From Sphagnum compactum (taxonomy: Eukaryota; Bryophyta; Sphagnopsida; Sphagnales), in assembly GCA_965153455.1 (NCBI GenBank), contig OZ234496.1, positions 13,384,304 through 13,448,303 on the forward strand: a stretch of DNA of 64,000 nt. The letters run 5' to 3'. Below are positions 13,684-25,900 of this stretch, in pieces (the stretch's first letter is position 1; each line of letters begins with the position of its first letter). Under the pieces are notes generated by a model. That model had not been told where the DNA came from. It saw nothing but the letters and a program-made list of their open reading frames with translations, and did not search any database. A program made the position numbers and the translations under genes.

Positions 13684-14593
13684 TGTTGCGACCTTAGCCT
13701 TGGGTTCGCGACCAAGGTAAGGGCTTGCAATGGTGTGGGCCAAGAGTGAAACCCAAGAATCACATTTCATGCTCCCATGAATGTAAGAGAGTGTGAAGGA
13801 TTGAATCCACACATTCTTAAGTGGGTTCCCACTTTAGGAGTTGGAGTCACAATGGACTTTTGAATCTTCATAAAGCAATTTTAGGGTTCAAAACTCATTG
13901 GATTGAAAAGTTCCTTATATCATTGGAAAGATCTTGAGACTTAGATTTATAAAATGGGCTCGCATGACTCATTTGGGTACCTAAAACACAAGTTATGGCC
14001 AAAAGAAGTGCCGAGAGTCAAATTGATTCCCGACCACTAAAAGTTGGGAATCGCCCTGATTTACTTACGTTCAAGTGACGTGCCACATACCGTTGAAAAG
14101 CTTTTGACAAAGGCTATAACTTTATTTTAGACCTCACCTCAATTGAAGATCTGCACAAAAAGTTATGGCCCTCCAAAGTCGTAGAAATCTCAATTTCAGG
14201 AATTTCGAGACTCCCAAGTTGGGAGTCCTGGGACAAAATGACATTTGGGTGCAGGCCCCGTGGCCATGCACATAAAATACTATAAGGGAAGGTGGTGACT
14301 TCCCCCAAGTTCGGGCCATGTGAGTCTTGTGAGTCTATGTATGACCATGGCTCATCCATGCATCAATAGTGCTACAACTACGCACTAACCAACTTGTTGT
14401 TTGGTTTGTGCAGGCTCATGTGAATAGTTAACCTACTTGTCACTCGTTTTAGTCCCTATCCCGGAACTCCAGCACGCCCTTCTTACCCCCAAAAGTGTTG
14501 CAAGTTAGGGAGCGCATGTTAACTCCTTTTTTTTCCATTGTTTTCACCTTCGGACTTGCATTTGTGTTTTACGAGGAGTTTGGGGGTGCGTCA
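13684..14593 (+). mobile_element. Solo LTR of family A, copy 2, nested in the gypsy element
   Basis: The segment starts tgttgcgacc and ends gggggtgcgtca, and aligns along most of its length with the solo LTR at 6501-7322. It is about 90 bp longer, chiefly in its first 250 bp. It sits inside the post-pol region of the gypsy element, so it inserted later than that element. The five bases before it (13679-13683) are tcatt. The same five bases occur at 14591-14595, overlapping the last three bases of the presumed LTR, so either this copy lost its final tca or the match is chance. Confidence 0.6.
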
Positions 14594-15720
14594 TTATCAT
14601 CCTATTGAATTTGGACTTTTTTTCCTCGGAGATTGGTAGCCATTTCTTTTTTATTCCTTCTTTTGTTACACTTTTTGTTTAGAATTTGAACTTTCTCTAG
14701 TGTCTACTCCTATGTAGGCTCCTATTGTTATGATGGTCCTTATTGTTGTTACAAATCATTTCGCTCCTGTTCCTCTTCAGAGTCATAAATGAAAATCAAA
14801 CCAACATATTCACTTATACTTGCCTTTTTTTTAGGCTTTATAAAATTGTTCTTCTTCGAAGTTTTTTTACAATCTCTTTTATTCTTTCTAATTGCCTCAA
14901 AAGCCTTTCCAAACTTAGACAACGTAGAAGATCTTTGAGAAAAAGAAGAATAATTAGGAGATGGAAATGGCCGACCTCTTTTTAGAAATCTAAACTGCAA
15001 AGGCAAAATGTTGGAAAATTTCTATTGTTCTATTTTATTTTTTTATTGTTCTTCTCTCAATTTTTATAGTGTCTTTCTAGATTGTCTTTGCAACTTCTCA
15101 ACAAAACTTTCTCTTGTGTTCATTCTAGAAATAAAAAATGACAAAAATTTATTTGTAGAAAACAAAAATGAAGAGATGTTGTGTTATTCATCGGCTACAG
15201 AAACGCCATTATTTCGTCATATAATGAAGTTTCACTTTCCACTTTAGGGTTAGTGTTTTAATGATTTGTCCTTTTTTTTTAACACATGTCGATTTTTATT
15301 TGAGTTCATATTGACAACAATATGGGTTATATTTAATGCATGTTGACCTATCAAATTTATAGGTATGGCACTAAGTTCTTCTAATAACACAAGTTTTTAT
15401 GATGACATGGCGTTGTCCACATTATAAATTTTTTTGGTCCTATGTTAAGTCATCAGATCAACATAATTTTGTTCTAATGTTATACACATATTTGACTTAT
15501 AGTCTATAGGTTGTGAAATTTATATGTGATCATAGTCTCTAAGTAATATCATATCTTGCTGAATCATTAGATTCACCGAAGCTTCTTGTGATGTGACTAT
15601 TTTATCAGTATCTATGATCTTTGATGTTTTCTTTCTTTTGAATCTTCATTAAATTTTTCTTTTTTGTGGTCAGAATCCATAGACTCTAAGGACTTCTGAT
15701 TATTTGAACTTTGAGTCCCC
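14594..15720 (-). pseudogene. Probable N-terminal part of the extra gypsy ORF, with spacer
   Basis: A minus-strand open frame at 15006-14749 encodes a Ser/Lys/Arg-rich basic segment (with KRGRPFPSP, NKRDCKKTSKKNN) that turns acidic (YDSEEEQER). I infer it is the N-terminal part of the extra ORF cut by the nested solo LTR, because it is collinear with it on the element's strand. The true start is unclear: the frame's first codon is TTG, not ATG. From 15250 to 15720 I see no gene, only AT-rich spacer between integrase and this ORF. Confidence 0.3.
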
Positions 15721-15749
15721 TTCAATGTCTAATCCACATATTTATATGG

Positions 15750-18350
15750 TTCAACTTGTTAATATTGACCAATATTGGGTTTGGTTCAAAATTATTAACA
15801 TAAACAAAAAGAACAATGTTATTGGGTAAACAATATTATACCCTGAATGGGCCAAACCATCTTCTCTTGAACTTTCCCAGATGTATCTTTGGGAAACCAT
15901 AGAACATAATCTCCAAATTGGAACTTCTTCTTTGTGTGTTTTTGTTGACTCCACATAAATATGCTTCCACTGGTTTGCTCAACATTGTTTTGAACCTCCA
16001 ATCTGTTCTCCTGTAATTTCTCTAGTTTTATAAATCTAGCAATTAATACTATGGTGGGTTCTACATCTCTGCGGTTTCCACTAATAGCTGGTAAAACATG
16101 TTTTGTTGGCATTAAACCTTAGACCATAAACTAATTAGTAAGGTGTGTATCTTGTTGCCACCTTATAAAATGTCCTATATGAAAATAAAATTGTGGACAT
16201 ATGTTCATCCTAATCTATTCTTTCTCATTGACTAACTTGGTTAGTAATCTACCAATAACTTTGTTAATAGATTATGCTTGTCCATTTCCATGTGGGTAAT
16301 AAGCAATAGAACTAACATTTTTAATATGTTAACATCTAACTATTTTGTTAGATGTTTGATTGTATCATTGATGAAATGTATTCCTTGATATGTAACTAAG
16401 GTCAGAGGACATCCAAATTTGGTCAAAATATATTATACAGAAATTGGTTGTAACTACTACAATATTGGTTTTAAGTGCCTTTGCTTCTACCCACTTAGTT
16501 GCATAATTTGTAGCTACCAGAATATATATGTTCCTTGTTAGTCTTCATGTTGGTTTAATTGGACCTATTCAATCTAGACCTCACTTCATAAAAGGTTCCT
16601 TTGGAAGTGTTGTTACCAATTTGGTTAGATTTTTTGTTTTTAGTCCTCTAATTCTCTGACAATTGTTATAATTTCTACAAATTCATGAACATCTTTGAAT
16701 AAAGTTGGCCACTAATAACCTGCATCTAAAATTTTCTTTATAGTAATATTTGCTACAAAATGTCCTCCTGCCACTCCTTCGTGTAATTCCTTAAGAACAA
16801 TCTGTGCTTCTAAGGTGGTCAAACATCTATGCATTATGTTGTCTTGTCCCACTCTATACCTTATTCTCTCTTTCAGAGTAAAGGGTTCTACCTTTTGGGT
16901 TAACTTTTGTTTTTGAGTTAAATTCAGAATTTTTGGCATGCCTGTCTCTAAGTAGCTCTTCACTTCCTACATCCATATAGATTCTACAGAAAATAATGAT
17001 GCATCTATAATATGATTTGGGACTCCCAATGGTTCTGAGCTATTTGGTAATCTTGATAAAACATCATCTACCACATGTGTTTTACCAAGCTTGTAGATTA
17101 TTTTAAATTCATATTCAAAAAATAATAACACCCATCTGGCTATTCTTCCATACACCTATGGTTTGTTGACCAGATGTACAAGAGCCATGTGGTCTACATA
17201 AAAGACATATTTGTTTCCCAACAAAAAAGTCTAAACTTATGCAGAGCATAAACCATTGCTAAAGCTTATTTATTTGTATTATTATAATTATGCTCTATTT
17301 TATTTTGGAATCTAGATGCATATTTACCAGTTGGGTTTTGTGTTGACATTGCACCTATTACCAGTAAAGATGCATTTGTGTGCACATGGAACTCCAACTA
17401 CCAATTTGGAGGTATCATAATTAGTGCTTCCATATATTTTTGCTTGATCTGATCCCAAGCTTTTTAACATTATGTGGTCCAAAGGTTTTATCTTCCTCAT
17501 TAGCTTTGTAATTGGTGCCATGATAAAGGCAAAGTTGTTGATGAAACATTTGTGAAACTAAGCCATACCATTAAATACCTGAATCTACTGTGGGTTTGTA
17601 GGTACTGGCATATTAACAATTGCTTGAACCTTCTCAGGGTTTGGTATTTTTCCTTCCTTGGAAACCATGAACCTTAAAATTAATTTTGAAAATACCATAA
17701 AGACACATTTTTCTGGGTTAAGATTGATTTTATATTCTTTACATTTTTGAAAAATATCTTCATGAACTAGTCAAAGTATTCTTTGAAAGCTTTGTTGACT
17801 GCTTTTTGGAATGTTGGTGGCCTATTTTTGACACCAAATGGCATCACCATCCAAACAAAAGCTCCCTAGTTTGTTACAAAGGTTGTTTTGTATCTATCTT
17901 TAGGGGCTATAAAAATCTGATGGTATCTTGAGTATCCATCTAAAAATGAAAAGGCTTCATACCCTACTACAGTGTTCATCACTTCATTAGAAGATGGTAA
18001 AGGATAAGGATTTTTTTGGGTTGCCTTATTCAACTTCCTGAAATTTACATTGATTTTTAGTTTTCCATTCTTCTTAGGTACTACCACTATATAGGTGATA
18101 ACCATGTAACCTCCTCTACTGGTTGAATGAATCCTACTGATAATAGTTTATCAATATGTTGTTTGATAATTAAACATAGTTAAGGTTCAATATATACCTT
18201 GCTTGATGTGCTGGTGGGATTGAGGTGTCTAACTCAATTTTGTGGTGAGTCAGCTTTGGAGGTATGCCTTTCAGATCCTTATAAGTCCAAACAAACACGT
18301 ATTTGAACTCCTTGAGTAAAATTTGAAGCTCTTTAGTTTTTTCCTTTGTT
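15750..18350 (-). pseudogene. Gypsy pol remnant: RT, RNase H, integrase
   Basis: Minus-strand fragments give recognisable pol in order. RT (18105-17866) has VVVPKKNGK, FRKLNKATQ, NPYPLP and SFLDGYSRYHQI. Near 17823-17840 follows MPFGVKN. The segment that should carry the catalytic Asp-Asp box is missing: the reading passes from FMKIF straight to FQKCKEY near 17750, so a short deletion removed it. RNase H ends in RIARWVLLF and THVVDDVLSRL (17155-16967). Integrase has the zinc-binding start with EGVAGGHF (16963-16712), a core with [15 protein letters not shown] near 16500, and a C-terminal part with FGDYVLWFPKDTSGK near 15900. The expected catalytic Glu codon after GNGQA is a stop at 16272-16274. 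The product cannot work. Confidence 0.75.
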
Positions 18351-18649
18351 AACTGTGCGTTAATTTTGATACATTATGGATTTGCCTCTATGTTAAGATT
18401 CAACTTAATAAGTTGTTCTTTAGTTAAGGTCCAACTTGCAATTTGAAGATTTTGTACCTGAATTTTGGTTGGTGTTTCATCCACTTCAATATCAACTTGG
18501 CTATGATGATAATATGTTTTTGGATAAACCATATATTTCAATGATATCTCTGGTCTGACAGTAAATTCTATTGTTTTTGTTGTTGAAGCCACTACTTCTG
18601 CTTCTCCTTGATTTGATATCCTTTATTGTGGTTTAGATTCTCCATTGAT

Positions 18650-19200
18650 TCTGATTTCTGAAACTCCAACACCCAGCAATGAAACTGTTTCATCTAAGAT
18701 AATGACTGTGCCAATTGAAAACAACTTGGTTTTGTTTCAAAAATCAGATCTTCCTTTTCATCTATTAGACTTTTTAACAAGTCATAACAAACAAGTACTT
18801 GGGGCCTTCTGGTTTTTGCTCCCAGTTTCTTGTTAACTGATATTGTTCTGATTATTCCATAGCCTTGAACATTAATCACATTGTTCCCCCAATCATGTGT
18901 AACCTTTGCATCTTTGAGCCAAGGTTTTCCCAGCAACATAGAATAGCTAGAATCTACCACATTGTTTTGTAAAATAATAAATGTGGCTACATATTGGATG
19001 CCATGTATATGAATTTCAAATTTCTGATGATTCCTAAAGGTCTGGTCATACTCTGATCTCCCATTTTGAGGTGGTATGGGGCTGGTCTTAATTTGGGTAA
19101 ACCTAATTTTGTTATGAGGTTTTCTGTTATGATGTTTACACTTGCTCCTCCATTTAACATAACATCTTCAATTGTGTTTTCCCAACTTGTACTTGGATAA
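18650..19200 (-). pseudogene. Gypsy aspartic protease remnant
   Basis: The minus strand encodes EDVMLNGGASVNIIT near 19170-19130. It is then followed, at 18960-18694, by SSYSMLLGKPWLKDAKVTHDW and the linker towards RT. In retroviral-type proteases the first of these motifs carries the catalytic Asp (DGGAS or DTGAS type). Here the codon at 19152-19154 reads Asn, a G-to-A change. The domain is otherwise well placed between gag and RT. Stops and frameshifts upstream and downstream make it a relic. Confidence 0.65.
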
Positions 19201-19799
19201 CTGCCATTTGGTTATCCACTTCTATAGCTGCAGTGTCAACTTTAGAATGTGTCTCCATCATTGTGGCTTTGATATCACTTTCATGGTTAAATTGGGTTTT
19301 TTTTGCTTTAAGTTTTGCCACATATATTTATTAAGATCTGGTGTTATCTTCAGCAATTGACCTAATTTCAGAATATAGGTGGTTTCCAACATCTGTTTAT
19401 TGATATCTTGGAATATTTATTCCATAGACATAACTTTATTGTTAGGAATAACATATAGATTTTTTAGTACAATTGGTTTTGTGGACACCTTAGTCTTTGG
19501 TAATCCTACTAAACTTATACTCCATTGTGCTTTCTTTTTTGATTCAAACTTTTTGGTGGGTCTTTTGCTTATATCTCTTGTATTATCTTGACAAAAGATT
19601 GTTGTAGTTTTTGCTCTTATTCTTAGTCAGTAATAGACTTCTTCTTGATTGGCTTTTTGTCCTTGAACACTTATTTTTCAATAACCTTGTTCCTGGTGAT
19701 GGCCATGTTGACATCCACTATATGAACTCAAGGATTAGCAACCTTGGGCTCCACCACAGATGGTTACTCTATAGACTTCATTCCTTGGTCCTTAAACAT

Positions 19800-21670
19800 A
19801 TTCCGCATGTCATTGTACTTAGGATAGTTTATAATCTTATGTCTAGTCTCACCACAAATATGACAAGAATACTTCATAGGTTTTTGTATTTTGATTTGCT
19901 AAGTGGTAACCTCAGAAACTGCAGGAATAAACTCTTCTTTTCTTTTGACTTTGCATGTTTCAACATTGTGATTTGTCCTATGACAATTTGTATAGTACAT
20001 TCTTATTTTCTCTATAAGTGTTTGAGGTTTCTGAGCTAATATTGTTTTACTATTATGTGGTATTGATGGATTGCTATTGCCTCAACTTTAGAAATTCCAT
20101 CTTCACAAACCAAAGTTCCTTCCTTGTGTTGTTGCAAGGTTTCTCTCTTAATGCTTGTTGTTGCTACACGCAAATATGGTTGTATTCCAAATATGAAGAT
20201 AGTTAAGGAACTTATCCGTTGTCTCGTGTTGAAGACTATTGGCTAATTTCAATAATCTCTCATAATAGACCTCCACCCGTTCATTCTTCTCCTGCTTCAT
20301 GTTCTTCAATTGTAGACAAACTTACTCATCATTTTGAACTGTTCTGAACCATTTACAAAAAGCTAATTGCAATTTTACAAAAGTAAAATCTAGGTAGTCT
20401 CCCATCTAATCGTTACACTAGTCAAACATAATGTCTTTGAGGGGTAAAATTAAATATATTAACAATTTTTGCATCTTCTGTTTCACCATTTGCTCTAATA
20501 GCAGCCTTAAAAACTTTGACATGAACATCTAGGTCAAAATCCTTCACATACTCAGGGTACTTAAGTGGTCGATGATAAGGCCTATTTGGTGGTAATGGTG
20601 GTCTGCCTAAATTCACCATTGGTAATCCAAAATATCCTAAAGGTCTTGAAGGTCTTGGTGGTCCTAGTGGTCTTGATCCTCATTCCCCTAGATTTGATGG
20701 TTGTTGAGCAAAAATCATGTCCATTTCTTTGGGCATCTATGTATGCATATTGTTCCCCTTGGAGTCTACGGTTTGGACCTCATACCAACAATGGTATGGG
20801 TTGGTGTTGCTGTAAATGAAGCTTAAGTAACTGTAACCATAGAGTGGGGCATTACCACAAAATATAATGGTACAAATCTTATTGGTTCCACTCTGAAATT
20901 GGAAGATCCTGCATAGGTAACTCCAACATTGTTGTGATGGAACAGATTTGGTGTAGGAGCTATAAAAATTGGTACTACATCTACCACAGTTTGAACTTTC
21001 ATTTCTACTTTGTTGTTTCTTTAGATTTGTTTTCTAAACCTATTTGGAATTTTGACCTTCTCATGGTACAAATCTTTTGGTTCAAAATCTCCATGGTCCT
21101 TTACTCTTGCAAGTTCTGGATTTAGGTTCTGGAAATGTTCAACAAATCCTTGCCTCGCATTATTTTCAATAAATGGACATTCATTGATTTGATATCCAAT
21201 CTGATGGCAATATGTGCAATGTGGAAGGTTAGGTCTTGGAACCCTATTCACACTACGAATTCCTTTGCTCCAATCCCTTGGGACTCCTCTAACAATGCTT
21301 CCATTTTGCTGATTAAATCTAGGTTCACTATACTTTACTTTGATAGCCACATGTACACCTTATGCTACTATTGGTTTTGTTTTTGGTAAAACTATAATGT
21401 CTTGTCTAGTTACAAGTACTCGCTCAACTTTTTTGGACATTTTGATGTCTTGAGTTGTGGCTTCTTGTTCAACCACATAATGAATCTGAGGTTCAAAATT
21501 TTGAGTTTTTTCTTCAAGCTCTTGATCCTCATGTTCTTTTTGATAATAAGGAGGTGAAGTAAATCTGTACCATGGCATTACTTCTAACATGTTGAGTCTT
21601 TGTTCTTTTTCATGAATCAAAGCATTAGAGTCATGTCGTTGCATCAAACTTGCTGAGTCTAGCACAACTC
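19800..21670 (-). pseudogene. Gypsy gag remnant with two zinc-knuckle motifs
   Basis: In minus-strand order there is a Glu/Gln-rich N-terminal segment (21665-21360). A CX2CX4HX4C-like knuckle follows at 21177-21218, reading CTYCHQIGYQINEC, with Tyr where His is expected. A capsid-type gag start lies at 20619-20422 (RPLKYPEYVKDFD, FKAAIRANGETEDA). A second knuckle is at 19824-19865, CHICGETRHKIINY, with Tyr in place of the last Cys. Both substitutions are single C-to-T or G-to-A changes from the canonical residue. One knuckle before and one after the capsid-like region is an uncommon arrangement. Frames are broken throughout. Confidence 0.6.
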
Positions 21671-22251
21671 TTTGTCAAGGTTCAGATTCCCGACTTTTTC
21701 GTCTAAACTCATCATGTGAGTTTACATTTTTAATTTGATGTTTTTCTTTCCTAAAATTTTGTTGTAGACTGCTAGTGCATTTCTGTGCTTCACCGGTTTG
21801 CACGTCACAAAAAAATATCGGTGCTGTTTGAAGCGTTATGTGGCATGTAGGTCTCTTTTCTATCCACGAATGTTTCTGTTTTGATTGAAAAACTTTTTTA
21901 AGTGTTATAAATTGTTAATCTATCTAATCTGGACTCAAATTCCTGTTTATGGCAATGCCATTTTCCACTTGTTCATGTATTAAAACCTGATCTAATTGTC
22001 TTTTCAAACTTTTAGTTACAATTTTATTTTCCAGCTCTCCATGTTTTAACTCAAATTCGAACAAACTTCCGCATTATAACAAAATATTCACAGTTAGCTA
22101 CTTTGCTTATATATGCTTCTTAAACATAAATTTATGATCAAGATTTGGAAAAAATGCAAGAAATGAAAACTAAATTTCACTGTCAATTTTTATAAACAAA
22201 AATTTCAGCAACAAGACATAAACAATACTTTGAATTCCAATCTAAATTCGG

Positions 22252-22269
22252 GCCCTGGGATGGTCACCA
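22252..22269 (-). other. Primer-binding site of the gypsy element
   Basis: The minus strand reads TGGTGACCATCCCAGGGC, two bases inside the 5' LTR. A PBS begins TGG because it pairs with the CCA end of a tRNA. The position and start fit; I do not assign the tRNA. Confidence 0.65.
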
Positions 22270-22271
22270 AA

Positions 22272-22679
22272 TGGTAAATACATAATTCCTATTCTATATT
22301 TTGGTCTAAACTTGGACTAAAACATATCATGAAACTAATACTGATAAATTATGCTTAATTAGTTCTACTCATATGTAAGTTCATAAATATAATCTAATCA
22401 TGAAAAGTATGAGAAAAACATCAAAATAACAAAGCTAACTATGAAGTTGAAACTTTTCTAGAAAACAATATACTCTTCTTCCATATTATTCAAAAAATCC
22501 ATGTTCTACAATAATCATGTGTCTTGCCAAAAACGATCACCTTAAAACAATCTTATGATCAATTCAAATTCAAATGGTGATGAAAATTATGTAAATTAGT
22601 TAATAAATCTTAGGAAAGTAACTAGATAAGTAAGTATTAACTAACTAACTATTTACAATGATTAATTACTCCCTTTACA
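22272..22679 (-). repeat. 5' LTR of the gypsy element
   Basis: On the plus strand it starts tggtaaatacat and ends ccctttaca. It pairs with the LTR at 10400-10806. Its outer end abuts the T run at 22684-22692, which is probably the poly(A) tail of the neighbouring LINE read on the other strand. Confidence 0.85.
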
Positions 22680-22919
22680 ATACTTTTTTTTTCAAATATT
22701 TGATGTAGGTGGGTTTGCCATCTTTCACAAGAGGACTTAGTCTAATTTAGCGATAGATTATAGTGCGAAGTAGAAGGTGTTTGGATCACCCCTAATAAGA
22801 AGTTAGAACTAGTCACTTGATGAAATTTCCACTATCTTCTTTGGCAAAAAAACCCTTTGAGGTTGGGGGGGGGAGTGGAGTGGGGAACAACTTTTTTTCA
22901 GATTTTGCAACAATTTTGC

Positions 22920-25900
22920 TAGGACTCTATTTACTGTTTACAATTTTACGTCCGTTTGGGACCATAGAGTCCATTAGACAAAAGGTAGATCGTGGAGGAC
23001 AAATTGTCCTCTGGTACTGGCAACATGCCACAAACTTGGCCAGGGCGACCGTGTTCATAGTTTGCATAAGCTCAGCAAGAGTGCTAGTGTGGGTGAGGGG
23101 TAGGGCCGAACAAAAGCGTTCCCTAACTTTTTGTGTATTTGGAAAAACAAGAAACAAGTGCTTTTCATCCTCAACCTTCCCCAAATCGCAGCCTCAACAA
23201 AGCCTCTCTGTGTATGGCATGCCCTTCCACGCACTTAGCACTACCTCAAGCTGCGTGTTGCCACACTGAAACTGGGCCAGAGCTTTCTGCAGTTGAACAT
23301 AGTTGATGTCACACAAGTAGCTTTCGCTCTCATACGACATACCCTTGAAGCGCAAGTAGCTTGTCTGCACGCTGGTCCCGATCTCGCGATTAGTAAAAAA
23401 CTTTTTAATGTAAGCCAATCGCATATTATCCTTCATTTTTTTTACACTCAATATTGTGTGGGGAAAAACTGGAGGGGGTGGGGCCCCAGCCTCTTGGTTG
23501 ATCAAGCCTCCTGTCGTAGATCTAGCACCAACCGGTTGCACTAGTTGTAGCGCGGCCAGTTTAGCCATCTGAACTCCTACCCGTACGTTGTGCACACATT
23601 GCACCAAAATACTTGGCTCTCCACCCAGCCTTTCACCCTTGCTAGACGGGTCGGATGTATGTGCGTTGTCCCAGGAGCCGTTCCCAGTGGCGGTTGAGCA
23701 GTCTTCGCCTGGAGCGCACGGGTTGTTGCAAGCTTAGGCGCCATTTCCAACGACGGTTGAACTAGAGGCAGAAAACCTGCCACCTCTTGGGGCTGATTCT
23801 TGAGTAGCCATTTTTTCACAGAGCTAGCCCAATATTTCTTTCCCACAGCAAGCATAGCGAGCTGGGCTTCCCATGCCTTTCCCAAGATGCGGTCTCTAGT
23901 AACCGTGCTCACATGGTTATAATACAACAGTGCTTGTCCCCATGCAAAGTGTTCAAAGGGGAATTTGCCAAATTCTGCCAGCATGATGGACGTGTTGGTT
24001 GTTTTTCACACCCCGAACAAAGACTTAAGGAACCCTCAGTACACTACTTCAATAGCCTCTATTTTCTTGGAGTCCACCCAAACCTCACAGGCATAGCTTG
24101 CTGTGGAACGCACTAATGTGTTGAAGAGGTCACAGCGTAATTGGACGTCCATAATACATAGCTCCGCACAGCGTCGGTTCACTGCGAACAACGAGCGCCT
24201 ACTGGTAGCTGCTAGATGTTCCACTGCACTGTCCAGGTTCGGGGTGGTCTCGAACAGGATCCCCAGGTATTTGACGGTCTACACACGTTCAATAGCGTCA
24301 CCTTCAAACACAAACTCTTGGCATGGGTCAGTTAAGTTGAACACCATGACTTTTGTTTTTTTCACGTTCATTGTAAATCCACGTTCAGCACAGAACTGCT
24401 GGAATGTGTCTAACTGTTGCTGTAGTCCCACCTCTGACTCCGACGTTAGAGCAAGGTTATTTGCAAAAAACAACAGCCATACGTGCATGTCTGTTAGGGC
24501 CGGTGCATCGCATTCTCTGCCGTCCAAGCGCCCCTCTAGGGCATCCAAATATAGCCCAAACAATAGGGGGTTGAGAGGGCAACCTTACTTCACACCTTAC
24601 TAGCACCTGAAGCTGGAGGTGACACCCTCGCTTGGGTGGTTGATGTGTACAGTATCCTTGGCATACATCACCTGCAGGCATCGCAAGAAACGTCCTTCCA
24701 CCCTGAGGCCAGCCAACACCTCCCACAACACTTCACGTGGCATAATATCGAATGCCTTTTGAAGTCCACAAAGCAACAATAGAGTGGCTTCTTTTTTGCC
24801 TTACTCTGTTCTATCAGAGTTCGCAGTATGAAGAGTTGGTCAGTAGTGCGATAATCTTTGCGAAACCCAGCTTGACCTTTAACACGCAGCCCATGTTGTT
24901 CAGCCCACTCGCTCAGCCTTTTGTCAAGGATCATAGCGAACAACTTTGCTAGGATAGGCCCAATAGTTATCCCCCTGTAGTTGTCAAACTCGAAGGCATC
25001 GCCCCTTTTAAAGAGCGCGTGGACCACCCCAGTGGAAAGGGCTTCTAGAAAGCCTTCCGCCAGAAAACAGTTGAACGCTGTCAATAGTGGCATGTGTAGC
25101 AGCTCTCCCGCTCCAAAATGAACTCAGCTTTCATACCATCCAAACCAGCAGCCTTATTTTTTTGTAGCTTTTTCAACGCCTGAAGTAGCTCAGCAAGTGT
25201 GATATCTGTGTTCAGGGTGTGGCTAGGTGGAGGTTCCGTCACTTGGGCTAAATGATCAATGCGTAGCCGTATGGGTGGCGGAGATTGGCCAACTAGCCCG
25301 CGGAAGCCTTCCAAAAGCGTAGCTGCACTAATTTTGTCCACAACGAGTGCCCTTGGCCGGTACTTTTTCCAGAACGAAAGTGCATCCACCTTGGCAAGCG
25401 TACACATATGTTGAGCTCTTGCAGTTTCCCAGAAAATTCTTTTCCTTTTTAATAAAATTTTAATTTTACTTTCCTGATGTTTAGCAGCGTGCGAATCGGG
25501 GTTGGCTTTCAACCAAAGCCTCAGCTCACGCTTTGCTATACGGTAGTCAGCATCAAACCAGGGTTTATGGCAATGTCTCTCTCTGCAGTTTCCTCCCGAA
25601 GGCTTGTTGCCAAAAGTAGACTCTGCTGCAGCACCCACGCACTACTGCAGTAGGTCAGCTAACCCGTCTGCCCCCAAATGCTTAATTGAGTCAACAACCC
25701 ACAGGTTTCCAAAACTCGCTGTTAGGGCAAGCTAATACTCTTCAGCTTTTGATTTATCATATTTGAACCTAGGTAAGAATTTTTTTGTTACAACTATATG
25801 TTGTGGCTCAACAAAGCTACAATCAATGTTCAACCGTAGGCGTAACGGCTTGTGGTCAGAGTCTCCCCCTATTGCGTAGTAACAAGTGTCGTCTGTTATC

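Larger units (their letters stand above)
10400..22679 (-). mobile_element. Decayed Ty3/gypsy LTR retrotransposon, minus strand
   Basis: The element is bounded by two direct LTRs (10400-10806 and 22272-22679). A primer-binding site lies just inside the right-hand LTR, which is therefore the 5' LTR. Reading leftwards on the minus strand come gag-like pieces (21.7-19.8 kb), protease (about 19.15 kb), reverse transcriptase (18.1-17.6 kb), RNase H (17.5-17.0 kb) and integrase (16.96-15.75 kb), the Ty3/gypsy order. After integrase there are almost 5 kb more, including an extra broken ORF and a nested solo LTR. Total length is about 12.3 kb, or 11.4 kb without the nested LTR, long for a gypsy element. 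Every reading frame is broken. LTR divergence is about 9% by my hand alignment. No convincing target-site duplication was found (gtaat left, atact right). Confidence 0.85.

Noticed and set aside
10807-15006. Envelope-like identity for the extra gypsy ORF
   Set aside because: No signal peptide, transmembrane segment or Cys pattern; coiled coil and basic segment only.
10395-22684. Target-site duplication for the gypsy element
   Set aside because: Left flank gtaat and right flank atact do not match; any duplication has decayed or been disturbed by the LINE.
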